Below are positions 1 through 7,379 of a DNA stretch of 33,948 nucleotides, in pieces. The DNA is from RGIG7378 sp045588325 (lineage in GTDB: Bacteria; Bacillota; Clostridia; RGIG7378): NCBI GenBank assembly GCA_045588325.1, contig JAZNEA010000098.1, positions 1 to 33,948 on the forward strand, in the 5' to 3' direction. The notes under the pieces were generated by a model. The model was not told where the DNA came from. It did not search any database and saw nothing but the letters and a program-made list of their open reading frames with translations. The translations under genes were made by a program, and so were the position numbers. Position 1 is the first letter of the stretch. Each line of letters opens with the position of its first letter.

Positions 1-85
1 ACTCTTCACTCTTAGTTCTTAACTGAACTCTTCACTCTTCACTCTTAGTTCTTAACTGCCCTTTTCACTCTTAACTCTTAACTTT
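1..85. repeat. Short interspersed TCTTCAC/TCTTAAC repeat cluster at the 3' end of pncB
   Basis: The stretch is built from variants of ACTCTTCACT and CTTAACT. Bases 1-25 recur exactly at 34-58, a period of 33. The pncB stop codon (71-73) lies inside the cluster, so its last codons (KVKS) are written in repeat sequence. The same words appear around 26104-26344. No protein reading makes sense here. I see no clear terminator after pncB. Confidence 0.75.
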
Positions 86-1522
86 CCCACTATTGCTGTT
101 TCTCAGCAGGTTCCACTTAAGATCCCACAGAGGCTGGGACAGATCCACATAGTACTTGTGAGGATTTTCAAAACGCAGCACAGAGTCCCACATGGTCTCT
201 ACCTGTGCCTTGCAATATGCCTGGATCTCCTTGGCTGTCTTGCGCTGGTAAACAAGCTGGCCCTTTTCGAACAACTGCACTCTCAACTTCTTAGCAGTAA
301 AGTCGTAGACCTCCTTGCGCTTCCAGGTGTTCTCCGGATCAAATATTTCGTAGTTGCAGCTGTCGTCGATGACCTCATCCTTGAGTGTGATAACATCTGC
401 CAGGGCCTTGCCTGTCTGGTTGTCGTACAATCTCCACAGTTCCTTAACGCCAGGGTTATTGATCTTGCCAATGTTTTCGCTGAGCTTAATCTTTGGCTCG
501 ATGGTTCCATCGGGATACTCAACTGCACAAAGCTTATAAACGCCTCCAAAAATAGGCTCGGACTGAGAGGTAATAAGTCTCTCACCTACGCCAAATGTGT
601 CAATAGGTGCGCCGTTACGAAGCAATTCGCGGATAACATACTCGTCCAGAGAGTTGGATACACAAATCTTGCAATCCTGGTAACCTGCTGCATCTAATCC
701 CTTGCGTACCTCAGATGCAAGCCATCCCAAGTCACCGCTATCTATACGCACTCCGGATGGTCTGGCTCCCATTGGCTTAAGCACCTCGTCAAAGCAACGG
801 ATGGCATTGGGCAGTCCGGACTTGAGAACATTGTATGTATCGATGAGCAATGTGCAGGAATTGGGGTATGTTCTGGCATATGCGCAGAAGGCGTCATACT
901 CAGAATCAAAGGTCTGTACCCAGCTATGAGCCATGGTTCCCAGGGCGGGAATACCATACTCTCTGTCTGACAATGTACATGCTGTGCCAGCACATCCACC
1001 GATATAAGCGGCTCTGGCGCCAAGTATGGCCGACAGCGCAGACTGTGCTCGTCTGGAACCAAATTCCAGAACGGGCTTGCCCTCTGCTGCCCTGCAAATG
1101 CGGTTGGCCTTGGTGCAAATAAGGCTCTGATGGTTGATTACCAGCAATACCATGGTCTCGATAAACTGGGCCTGAATAATGGGGCCCCTGACTGTCAGGA
1201 TTGGTTCACCGGGGAAAATTGGTGTTCCCTCAGGCACGCACCATACGTCGCACTCAAACTTGAATGTACGCAGATATTCCAAAAACTCGGGAGAAAACAT
1301 GTTCTTGCTCTCCAAATATGCAATATCCTCATCGGTAAATGTGAGCTCCTGCAAATATTCGATAAGCTGATCCACACCACACATAATAGCCATGCCACCT
1401 CCATCAGGAATCCTACGGAAGAACATGTCAAAATATGCAATCTTGTGTGCCTGGCCCTGCTGGAGATAGCCATTAGCCATAGTCAACTCATAAAAGTCTG
1501 TCAATAGTGTTAGGTTCATCAT
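71..1522 (-). CDS. pncB: Nicotinate phosphoribosyltransferase
   Basis: This 483-residue protein matches the usual length of bacterial NAPRTase, which joins nicotinate to PRPP (with ATP hydrolysis) in the NAD salvage (Preiss-Handler) pathway in the cytoplasm. Visible family segments are the N-terminal LLTDFYELTMANGY, the central EFGSRRAQS with GTMAHSWVQ shortly after, and the RIDSGDL segment of the phosphoribosyl-binding barrel. The start is the first of two adjacent ATG codons, with GGAGT upstream. It follows the mreB-like gene by 4 bases and is probably the last gene of the ymdB-lspA-rluD-dut-mreB-pncB run. Its final codons and stop lie in a short-repeat cluster, so the C-terminal few residues may be repeat-derived. 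Confidence 0.95.
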   Translation of the reverse strand: MMNLTLLTDFYELTMANGYLQQGQAHKIAYFDMFFRRIPDGGGMAIMCGVDQLIEYLQELTFTDEDIAYLESKNMFSPEFLEYLRTFKFECDVWCVPEGTPIFPGEPILTVRGPIIQAQFIETMVLLVINHQSLICTKANRICRAAEGKPVLEFGSRRAQSALSAILGARAAYIGGCAGTACTLSDREYGIPALGTMAHSWVQTFDSEYDAFCAYARTYPNSCTLLIDTYNVLKSGLPNAIRCFDEVLKPMGARPSGVRIDSGDLGWLASEVRKGLDAAGYQDCKICVSNSLDEYVIRELLRNGAPIDTFGVGERLITSQSEPIFGGVYKLCAVEYPDGTIEPKIKLSENIGKINNPGVKELWRLYDNQTGKALADVITLKDEVIDDSCNYEIFDPENTWKRKEVYDFTAKKLRVQLFEKGQLVYQRKTAKEIQAYCKAQVETMWDSVLRFENPHKYYVDLSQPLWDLKWNLLRNSNSGKVKS

Positions 1523-1526
1523 AGTT

Positions 1527-2546
1527 TTACTCCGCCCTTTTACTCAATTCTGAAAGATTATCCATTGCAACGCCTGTACCCTTAGCTACGCACATCTCTG
1601 GTTCATCTGCCACAATGACTCTAATTCCCGTACGGTTCTGCAGGTACTTATCCAGTCCCTTAAGTCTAGCCGCGCCACCTGTCATGATTATTCCTCTTTC
1701 GCTGATATCTGCAGAGAGTTCTGGAGGTATCTTCTCCAAAACCATGCACACTGTATCTGTTATTGTATCTGCTACCTCATTAAGTGGCTCGTACAAATCC
1801 TCGGCAGAAACCTTGACTGACATTGGCAGGCCAGTGGCTGTGTTGCGGCCTCTGACGTCCATTGTGTCCTCCTTAGATGGAGATGACAACGTTCCAATGC
1901 GAATCTTGATATTTTCTGCTGTTCTGTCGCCTATAAGGATGTTGAATCTCTTGCGCAAGAATCGAACAATGGCCTCGTCGAACTTGTCGCCAGCAATTTT
2001 TACTGAACTGCTCTCTACAATACCTCCCATGGAGATTACAGCAACGTCCGTAGTACCTCCGCCGATATCAACTATCATAGACCCGCATGGTTTAGAAATA
2101 TCCAGTCCTGCTCCCAGTGCAGCTGCAACCGGCTCCTCCAGGATGTATGTCTTGCGTGCTCCGCAATACTCGGCGGCCATAACAACGGCGCGCTTTTCTA
2201 CCTCAGTAATGCCGCAGGGCACACAGATAACCACGCTTGGTCTAAAGAGTGCTCTGCTAACATTGTTGGTGCCCGTCGCTCTGTCCACAAAGATCTTGAG
2301 CATCTTTTTGGTAATCTCGTAGTCTGATATAACACCGTCTCTTAATGGCTTAACGGCTACAACATTACCTGTAGTGCGGCCCAGCAAGCCATAAGCGCTC
2401 TCTCCAACGGACAGGAGTTCGTCTGTGTCCTTGTTGATTGCTACAATGGACATGTCGCTGAGCACAACGCCCTTGTTCTTGTTGTAGATTAAAACTGTGG
2501 ATGTTCCAAGGTCGATGCCAAGGGTAATCCCAAAACCAATCTTCAT
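1527..2546 (-). CDS. mreB: MreB/Mbl-family actin-like protein
   Basis: A 339-residue actin-fold ATPase of the MreB family, which forms membrane-associated filaments that guide lateral cell-wall synthesis. Typical segments are the phosphate-1 motif GIDLGTSTVLIY near the start, PLRDGVISDYE around residue 70, the EEPVAAALGAGLDI segment, phosphate-2 VDIGGGTTDVAV, and the adenosine motif IIMTGGAARLKGLDKYL near residue 290. Length is normal for MreB (about 330-345). It is not beside mreC or mreD but between dut and pncB, so it may be a second paralogue (Mbl or MreBH type) rather than the main MreB. The gene symbol is therefore at family level. It lies 10 bases after dut and 4 before pncB. Confidence 0.88.
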   Translation of the reverse strand: MKIGFGITLGIDLGTSTVLIYNKNKGVVLSDMSIVAINKDTDELLSVGESAYGLLGRTTGNVVAVKPLRDGVISDYEITKKMLKIFVDRATGTNNVSRALFRPSVVICVPCGITEVEKRAVVMAAEYCGARKTYILEEPVAAALGAGLDISKPCGSMIVDIGGGTTDVAVISMGGIVESSSVKIAGDKFDEAIVRFLRKRFNILIGDRTAENIKIRIGTLSSPSKEDTMDVRGRNTATGLPMSVKVSAEDLYEPLNEVADTITDTVCMVLEKIPPELSADISERGIIMTGGAARLKGLDKYLQNRTGIRVIVADEPEMCVAKGTGVAMDNLSELSKRAE

Positions 2547-2556
2547 ACTTTCCTCT

Positions 2557-3036
2557 CTATCCCTTTACTCCTGTGCTGCCAAACCCTCCGCCACGGTCTG
2601 TGCCTATGGAGGACACATCCTCACAGGGGACAATATCTATATGCTCGTATTTGCTAAGTACCAGCTGGGCTATCCTATCGCCTTTGGATATGTGGTATGT
2701 GCCTGAACCACCCTCGGAGAGGGTACGAACCCTACGCTGCCATGGATAGGATGTGTTGTGGATAATAACTCCGACCTCTCCTCTGTATCCACTATCTACC
2801 GTTCCCACGCCATTGGCCACTCTGAGGGGGGTCTTGAGGGAAACTCCGCTCCTGGCCCTGACCTGCAACTCATATCCCTCAGGAACAGCGACCTTAAGTC
2901 CCGTGGGAACAATACAGGTTTGACCTGGCTTAATCACCATATCAACGCTGGAAGTGACGTCCATGCCTGCATCGCCTGCATGCTTGTACTGTGGCACTGT
3001 GGCATCGGGATGCACCTTCTCGAAATATACGTCCAT
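2557..3036 (-). CDS. dut: Deoxyuridine 5'-triphosphate nucleotidohydrolase (dUTPase)
   Basis: This 159-residue trimeric-type dUTPase hydrolyses dUTP to dUMP and pyrophosphate, keeping uracil out of DNA and feeding dTMP synthesis. The conserved motifs are present in order: AGDAGMDV (motif I), RARSGVSLK (II), GVGTVDSGYRGEVGVIIHN (III, with the catalytic Asp and the uracil-binding hairpin), GDRIAQLVL (IV), and the glycine-rich C-terminal arm DRGGGFGSTG (V). About 12 residues around PWQRRVRTLSEGGSG form an insertion between motifs III and IV, somewhat longer than in short dUTPases. The start codon shares a base with the rluD stop codon, consistent with co-transcription. Confidence 0.94.
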   Translation of the reverse strand: MDVYFEKVHPDATVPQYKHAGDAGMDVTSSVDMVIKPGQTCIVPTGLKVAVPEGYELQVRARSGVSLKTPLRVANGVGTVDSGYRGEVGVIIHNTSYPWQRRVRTLSEGGSGTYHISKGDRIAQLVLSKYEHIDIVPCEDVSSIGTDRGGGFGSTGVKG

Positions 3037-3950
3037 TATAGCCCCCTATCTCTCAGCATATTCAATGCCTGGTTCATGTAGTCGGGAACCCCTGCATCAA
3101 TAGCCATGGGCTGCCCCGTAATTGGATGGTTAAACTCTATATGTTTGGCGTGGAGCAGCTGCCCGCCAGCCTTGGCAAATAGTTTGTCCCCCTTGCCATA
3201 GAGGGGATCTCCTGCCACGGGGTGTCCGATATGGCTCATATGAACCCTTATCTGATGGGTTCTGCCTGTCAGAATCTCAACATCCAGCAGAGTGTATTTA
3301 TTAAATCTCTCCACCACCGTGTACAAAGTTATGGCCTGTCGTCCCTGTGGAAACACCCCGTACCTTAACCTGTTTCTGGGGTCTCGATCTATGGGTTGCT
3401 CGATACGGCCACTATCCTCAGTCCTGCCACAAACCAGGGCCAAATAATGCTTATGAACCTGACGGTCTGCGAACATTTGGGACAGGGCCTCGTGGGTGCC
3501 ATTGTCCTTAGCGGATATAATAACTCCGGAAGTATCCTTGTCCAATCGGTGAACTATGCCAGGCCTAACCACTCCTCTGATATCGGACAATCGTCCTCTG
3601 CAGTGATACAACAGGGCATTGACCAATGTCCCGTCGTGGTTGCCGGCTCCTGGGTGCACTACCATGCCTCTGGGCTTGTTGACGGCAATAAGGTTGTCGT
3701 CCTCATAGAGCACATCTATTGGGATCTCCTGGGGTTCGGCCTTGTCCGGCACAGGGTCTGGCAATTGAACCAACACCTCCATGCCTTGCTCCATCCTGAG
3801 GCTGGGCTTGACCTTGTTGTCTCCCACAGTGACCAGGCCCTCCTTGATCAATTGGACCACGTACGACCTGGAATACCCATCCATCTGCTCTGTGAGCCAC
3901 GCGTCAATCCGCTGGCCCTCTGAGCTGCTGACAAACCAACATTGCTCCAT
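3036..3950 (-). CDS. rluD: RluA/RluD-family 23S rRNA pseudouridine synthase
   Basis: A 304-residue pseudouridine synthase that isomerises uridines in RNA, most likely 23S rRNA. An N-terminal S4-like RNA-binding domain covers about residues 12-62. The catalytic domain follows, with the family signature IVHRLDKDTSG, whose Asp137 is the expected nucleophile. NKPRGMVVHPGAG (about 91-103) and GRTHQIRVHMSHIGHPVAGDPLYG, a typical RluA-family block, are also present. Length matches RluD/YlyB proteins. The gene directly follows lspA with a one-base overlap; lspA-rluD adjacency is common in Firmicutes (lspA-ylyB in Bacillus). The exact target uridines cannot be read from sequence, so the symbol is by family. 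Confidence 0.92.
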   Translation of the reverse strand: MEQCWFVSSSEGQRIDAWLTEQMDGYSRSYVVQLIKEGLVTVGDNKVKPSLRMEQGMEVLVQLPDPVPDKAEPQEIPIDVLYEDDNLIAVNKPRGMVVHPGAGNHDGTLVNALLYHCRGRLSDIRGVVRPGIVHRLDKDTSGVIISAKDNGTHEALSQMFADRQVHKHYLALVCGRTEDSGRIEQPIDRDPRNRLRYGVFPQGRQAITLYTVVERFNKYTLLDVEILTGRTHQIRVHMSHIGHPVAGDPLYGKGDKLFAKAGGQLLHAKHIEFNHPITGQPMAIDAGVPDYMNQALNMLRDRGL

Positions 3951-4456
3951 TATTCCATCCGCTCCTTAAGTGCGGCAATCTCCGCTGCCTCCTGTTCTAA
4001 GCGACGAGCTTCAGCCTTGTCATAAAAGAACACGATATAGACTGCCAGAGATATGGTGCCCACAACAACCATCATGTCTGCAACATTAAATGTGGGGAAG
4101 TCATATCCAAAAATGTCAAAGGCCAGATAATCCACCACCTTGCCGAAGACTATTCTGTCAATCAAATTACCTACGGCTCCGCCAATCACCAGGCTAAGTC
4201 CCAACTTAACAAACTTGTCTCTGGTGCTGAACATGTACGAAACCATAAACACAACCATAAGGCAGGAAACCATGGTAAGCACCCAAGTGTAGTTTGAAAG
4301 AATGGACCATGCTCCGCCAGTATTGGTAATGTAATATATGTCAAAGAAGCCATCGATCACTGGGATCGTTTCGTTTAGGGTCATAGTAGACCTGACCAGC
4401 AACTTGACCGCCTGATCAAGAACAACTCCTAACAACACAATGAGTGACCAAACCAC
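3950..4456 (-). CDS. lspA: Lipoprotein signal peptidase (signal peptidase II)
   Basis: LspA cleaves the signal peptide of diacylglyceryl-modified prolipoproteins in the membrane. Four hydrophobic segments are visible. The catalytic aspartates sit in GKVVDY (Asp109) and FNVAD (Asp127), with GNLIDR just before, all family hallmarks. I place the start at GTG 4456 because GGAGGAG lies 6 bases upstream and the resulting 168 residues begin at the first membrane helix, as usual. An in-frame ATG at 4516 would add 20 residues but has no comparable ribosome site. The charged C-terminus (AEARRLEQEAAEIAALKERME) extends slightly beyond typical LspA. It overlaps rluD by one base. A lipoprotein substrate is encoded at 21473-21922. 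Confidence 0.93.
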   Translation of the reverse strand: MVWSLIVLLGVVLDQAVKLLVRSTMTLNETIPVIDGFFDIYYITNTGGAWSILSNYTWVLTMVSCLMVVFMVSYMFSTRDKFVKLGLSLVIGGAVGNLIDRIVFGKVVDYLAFDIFGYDFPTFNVADMMVVVGTISLAVYIVFFYDKAEARRLEQEAAEIAALKERME

Positions 4457-4520
4457 TGCACTCTCCTCCAAAGCTATAATCAAAATAATTTTATCAAATA
4501 CACCCCTATGTTGCAATTGC

Positions 4521-5312
4521 TCACAGTTCTACTACACGGTTAATCCTGGTAATCTGCCTGCAAATGCCCTTTTGGGGATCCAGGTCCACCACCACTGCGT
4601 TTACGTGGCCCCTGCCAGCAGCTGGCTTATATCTGCACAACATACCTGTGGTCAACTTGTAGATTGACAGGTCCGGATCAACGCCCAATATGCTATCGTA
4701 GGGGCCAGTCATACCAACATCTGTGAGCAGTGCCGTTCCTCTGGGCAGTATGCGCTCGTCTGCAGTCTGCACATGGGTGTGAGTGCCAACTACTGCGCCA
4801 ACTCTTCCGTCCAGATACCATGCTAGGGCACCCTTTTCTGACGTAGCCTCTGCGTGGAAATCCACAAAAATCATATTGGTATGTTCCTTGGCCTGACTGA
4901 CCAACATATCTGCACACGCAAACGGGTCTCCCTGATTGAGTTCGCCACAATGATGCCTGCCTATCAAGTTAATTACTGCCACCTTCTGGCCGTCTGGCAA
5001 TGTTACTATGGCCAATCCGCTGCCAGGAGCCCCCGCCGGAAGATTGCCCGGTCTGATAAGTCTGGGGTTGTTGCCCAACAAATCGTAGGTGTCATCCTTG
5101 GACCAAACGTGATTGCCCAATGTGATTACATTGACCCCTGCATCGAACATCTCTCTCATGGACTGTGCGTTGATGCCCAATCCTCCTGCGGAATTCTCTC
5201 CATTAGCCACCACAACATCTGCCTGGAACTCCTTTTTGAGCGCAGGTAATGTGGCCTTGAGAATATCCTTGCCAGATTTGGCAACCAGATCTCCGTAAAA
5301 CAGCAGTCTCAT
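4521..5312 (-). CDS. ymdB: YmdB-family metallophosphoesterase (TIGR00282)
   Basis: A 263-residue calcineurin-like phosphoesterase. In Bacillus, YmdB hydrolyses 2',3'-cyclic nucleotides and affects biofilm and motility decisions, often with RNase Y. Metal-binding motifs are clear: MRLLFYGDLV with Asp8, NGENSAGG, TLGNHVW, DFHAEATSEK, and VGTHTHVQTAD. Length is typical. It follows rny, the conserved order in Firmicutes, but a hairpin with a T-run (5331-5355) lies between them, so ymdB expression may depend on partial readthrough. GGGGAG precedes the start. It begins the downstream run ymdB-lspA-rluD-dut-mreB-pncB. Confidence 0.93.
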   Translation of the reverse strand: MRLLFYGDLVAKSGKDILKATLPALKKEFQADVVVANGENSAGGLGINAQSMREMFDAGVNVITLGNHVWSKDDTYDLLGNNPRLIRPGNLPAGAPGSGLAIVTLPDGQKVAVINLIGRHHCGELNQGDPFACADMLVSQAKEHTNMIFVDFHAEATSEKGALAWYLDGRVGAVVGTHTHVQTADERILPRGTALLTDVGMTGPYDSILGVDPDLSIYKLTTGMLCRYKPAAGRGHVNAVVVDLDPQKGICRQITRINRVVEL

Positions 5313-5330
5313 AGTATCTCCCCTCTATAG

Positions 5331-5355
5331 AAAAAGGCGTGAATGAACACGCCCT
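5331..5355 (-). terminator. Terminator after rny
   Basis: A 6-bp perfect stem GGCGTG/CACGCC with a 6-base loop is followed on the minus strand by TTTTT. It lies between the rny stop and the ymdB start, so it separates or attenuates the two. Confidence 0.8.
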
Positions 5356-5381
5356 ATTTCCTGCATATAATTGTGGTTATG

Positions 5382-6965
5382 CTATTTGGCATAGCCTGTA
5401 GCTCGTGTCTCTCTGACCATAGTGACCTTGATCTGGCCGGGATATTCCATCTCCTCCTCGATCTTCTTAACAATGTCACGGGTCTTGAGAACCATCTCGT
5501 CATCGTTAACGACCTCTGGCTTAACCATAATGCGGATCTCGCGGCCGGCCTGAATAGCATAGCACTTGTCGATGCCATCGAAGGACATTGCGATGCCCTC
5601 CAACTTCTCCAGACGCTTGATGTAGTTCTCCAAGCTCTCTCTGCGAGCACCTGGTCTGGCGCTGGAAATAGCATCTGCTGCCTGAACCAATACTGCGATA
5701 ACAGACTCGGGTTCCACATCTCCATGGTGAGCCATAATCGCATTGACGACAATATCGCTCTCCTTGTACTTGCGTGCCAAATCTGCACCGATCATGATAT
5801 GTGTACCCTCAACCTCGTGGTCGATAGCCTTACCGATGTCATGGAGCAATCCTGCTCTCTTTGCAATAACTGAATCAACGCCCAGCTCGTCTGCCATAAT
5901 GCCTGCCAAGATGGCAACCTCTACGGAGTGTCTCAGCACGTTCTGTCCATAACTGGTCCTATACTTAAGCTTACCCAGAGTCTTAATAATCTCGGGGTGA
6001 AGGCCGTTAACACCAGTCTCAAATGCTGCATCCTCTCCGGACTTCTTAATAACGGAATCCACCTCTCTGCGGGCCTTGTCCACCATCTCCTCGATACGAG
6101 TGGGGTGAATACGGCCATCGAGGACCAGCTTCTCCAGGGCAATCCTGGCAACCTCTCTCCTGACGGGATCAAATCCGGACAGGATAACTGCCTCAGGTGT
6201 ATCGTCGATAATCAGGTCAACGCCTGTCATTGTCTCAATAGTGCGGATGTTGCGGCCCTCACGTCCAATGATTCGACCCTTCATCTCATCACTGGGAAGT
6301 GCAACAACAGAAACTGTAACCTCAGAGGCCTGATCTGCAGCACATCTCTGAATGGCTGTTGTGATAATCTCGCGGGCTCTGGCCTCGCCCTCCTCCTTGG
6401 CCTTAGCCTCGATGTCGCGGATAATGACAGCAGCCTCTCTCCTGACATCATTCTCAACATTCTTAAGCAGGTACTGCTTAGCCTCCTCTACTGACAGGCC
6501 AGCAATCTTCTCAAGCTCTGCCAACTGCTGCTCGTGGGTCTCACGAGTCTTGGCCTCAAGCTCCTGAATCTTGACCATGCGCTCTGCATAAGCCTCCTCC
6601 TTGCGATCCTGCTGCTCGATCTTGCGATCCAGCATCTCCTCGCGCTGGTTAAGACGATTCTCTGTACGGGCAAACTCGGCCTTACGCTCGCGAATCTCTG
6701 CCTCCCACTCTGTACGGTGGCGGTGGATCTCCTCCTTGGCCTCCAGCAAAAGCTCACGCTTACGAGCCTCTCCGCTCTTCTCGCCCTCAGCCAAAATGCG
6801 GCGTGCCTCCTCCTCGGCGCTACCAATAGCCTGCTCTGCAACTTGTTTTCTGTACTCTACGCCCTTGTCAAAGGACTTCTTGGAATTGACCTTAAGCAAG
6901 ATCAAACCTATAACCAAGCCAATGGCTAACCCAATGGCTGCATAAATCCATTCGTTCAAAGTCAT
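5382..6965 (-). CDS. rny: Ribonuclease Y
   Basis: RNase Y is the membrane-anchored endoribonuclease that starts bulk mRNA decay in many Firmicutes. This 527-residue copy has one N-terminal membrane helix (IYAAIGLAIGLVIGLILL), a long charged coiled coil to about residue 200 rich in Glu, Arg and Ala, a KH domain with IIGREGRNIRTIE, and an HD domain with LLHDIGKAID and MAHHGD. I chose ATG 6965 (MTLNEW) because AAAGGGGAG precedes it; an upstream in-frame start adding nine residues has no such site. Its own promoter is at 7166-7194, leaving a leader of about 200 bases with several hairpins. A terminator follows the gene. Confidence 0.96.
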   Translation of the reverse strand: MTLNEWIYAAIGLAIGLVIGLILLKVNSKKSFDKGVEYRKQVAEQAIGSAEEEARRILAEGEKSGEARKRELLLEAKEEIHRHRTEWEAEIRERKAEFARTENRLNQREEMLDRKIEQQDRKEEAYAERMVKIQELEAKTRETHEQQLAELEKIAGLSVEEAKQYLLKNVENDVRREAAVIIRDIEAKAKEEGEARAREIITTAIQRCAADQASEVTVSVVALPSDEMKGRIIGREGRNIRTIETMTGVDLIIDDTPEAVILSGFDPVRREVARIALEKLVLDGRIHPTRIEEMVDKARREVDSVIKKSGEDAAFETGVNGLHPEIIKTLGKLKYRTSYGQNVLRHSVEVAILAGIMADELGVDSVIAKRAGLLHDIGKAIDHEVEGTHIMIGADLARKYKESDIVVNAIMAHHGDVEPESVIAVLVQAADAISSARPGARRESLENYIKRLEKLEGIAMSFDGIDKCYAIQAGREIRIMVKPEVVNDDEMVLKTRDIVKKIEEEMEYPGQIKVTMVRETRATGYAK

Positions 6966-7165
6966 GCTCCCCTTTCGGAAAAATTGACACATAGTTAAAT
7001 GGCTCAGGAATATGCAATTCGATAAGGTATATCTGCTGTGATAAGGCCCAACTTACCCCCTGCGGGGTATAATACGCGCTGTGACAGCTAATCTATAACA
7101 GTAATTGTATATATCTAACACCAAGATGGTGAATCTAGTTTCCACGAAACTATGTAATCCACTCT
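6966..7165 (-). promoter_or_regulatory. Structured 5' leader of rny
   Basis: Between the rny promoter and start there are about 200 untranslated bases. At least three short hairpins are visible: 7136-7152 (7-bp stem TAGTTTC/GAAACTA, 3-base loop), 7119-7131 (CACC/GGTG) and 7054-7069 (6-bp stem TACCCC/GGGGTA, 4-base loop). I recognise no known riboswitch. Leaders of RNase genes are often self-regulated by cleavage, which is an inference here. The remaining intergenic part (7195-7335) shows no credible gene. Confidence 0.45.
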
Positions 7166-7194
7166 ATAGTAAGGTTTTATCACGGATTTGTCAA
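7166..7194 (-). promoter_or_regulatory. Promoter of rny
   Basis: TTGACA (7189-7194), 17-base spacer, TACTAT (7166-7171), read on the minus strand. It is a near-consensus housekeeping-sigma promoter downstream of the ftsK terminator. Confidence 0.8.
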
Positions 7195-7335
7195 TAAAAA
7201 ATACAACTTCTTGTGTGACCAAAGGGGTATAAATACACTATATCGTGCATTGGAAATGCCATATGATCCTACTATGACTCACTCCACTCTCCGCGATACG
7301 AAAAGCACAACTGCCCCAATCACGGAGGCGTCTAA

Positions 7336-7377
7336 CAAAAAGCAGGCCCCTGAATAATCAGGAGCCCTAATGCTGTT
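7336..7377 (-). terminator. Terminator after ftsK
   Basis: On the minus strand an inverted repeat (GGGCTCCTGA pairing with TCAGGGGCCT, with outer AGCA/TGCT) ends in TTTTTG directly after the ftsK stop codon. Confidence 0.8.
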
Positions 7378-7379
7378 TA

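Noticed and set aside
1..85. CRISPR array or direct-repeat array
   Set aside because: Units are short, variable and adjacent, with no spacers of even length and no cas genes in the window.
7210..7335. Small ORF or gene remnant between ftsK and rny (for example a frame ending VIGAVVLFVSRRVE)
   Set aside because: It has no start codon with a ribosome site and begins inside the ftsK terminator; a short hydrophobic frame is expected by chance.
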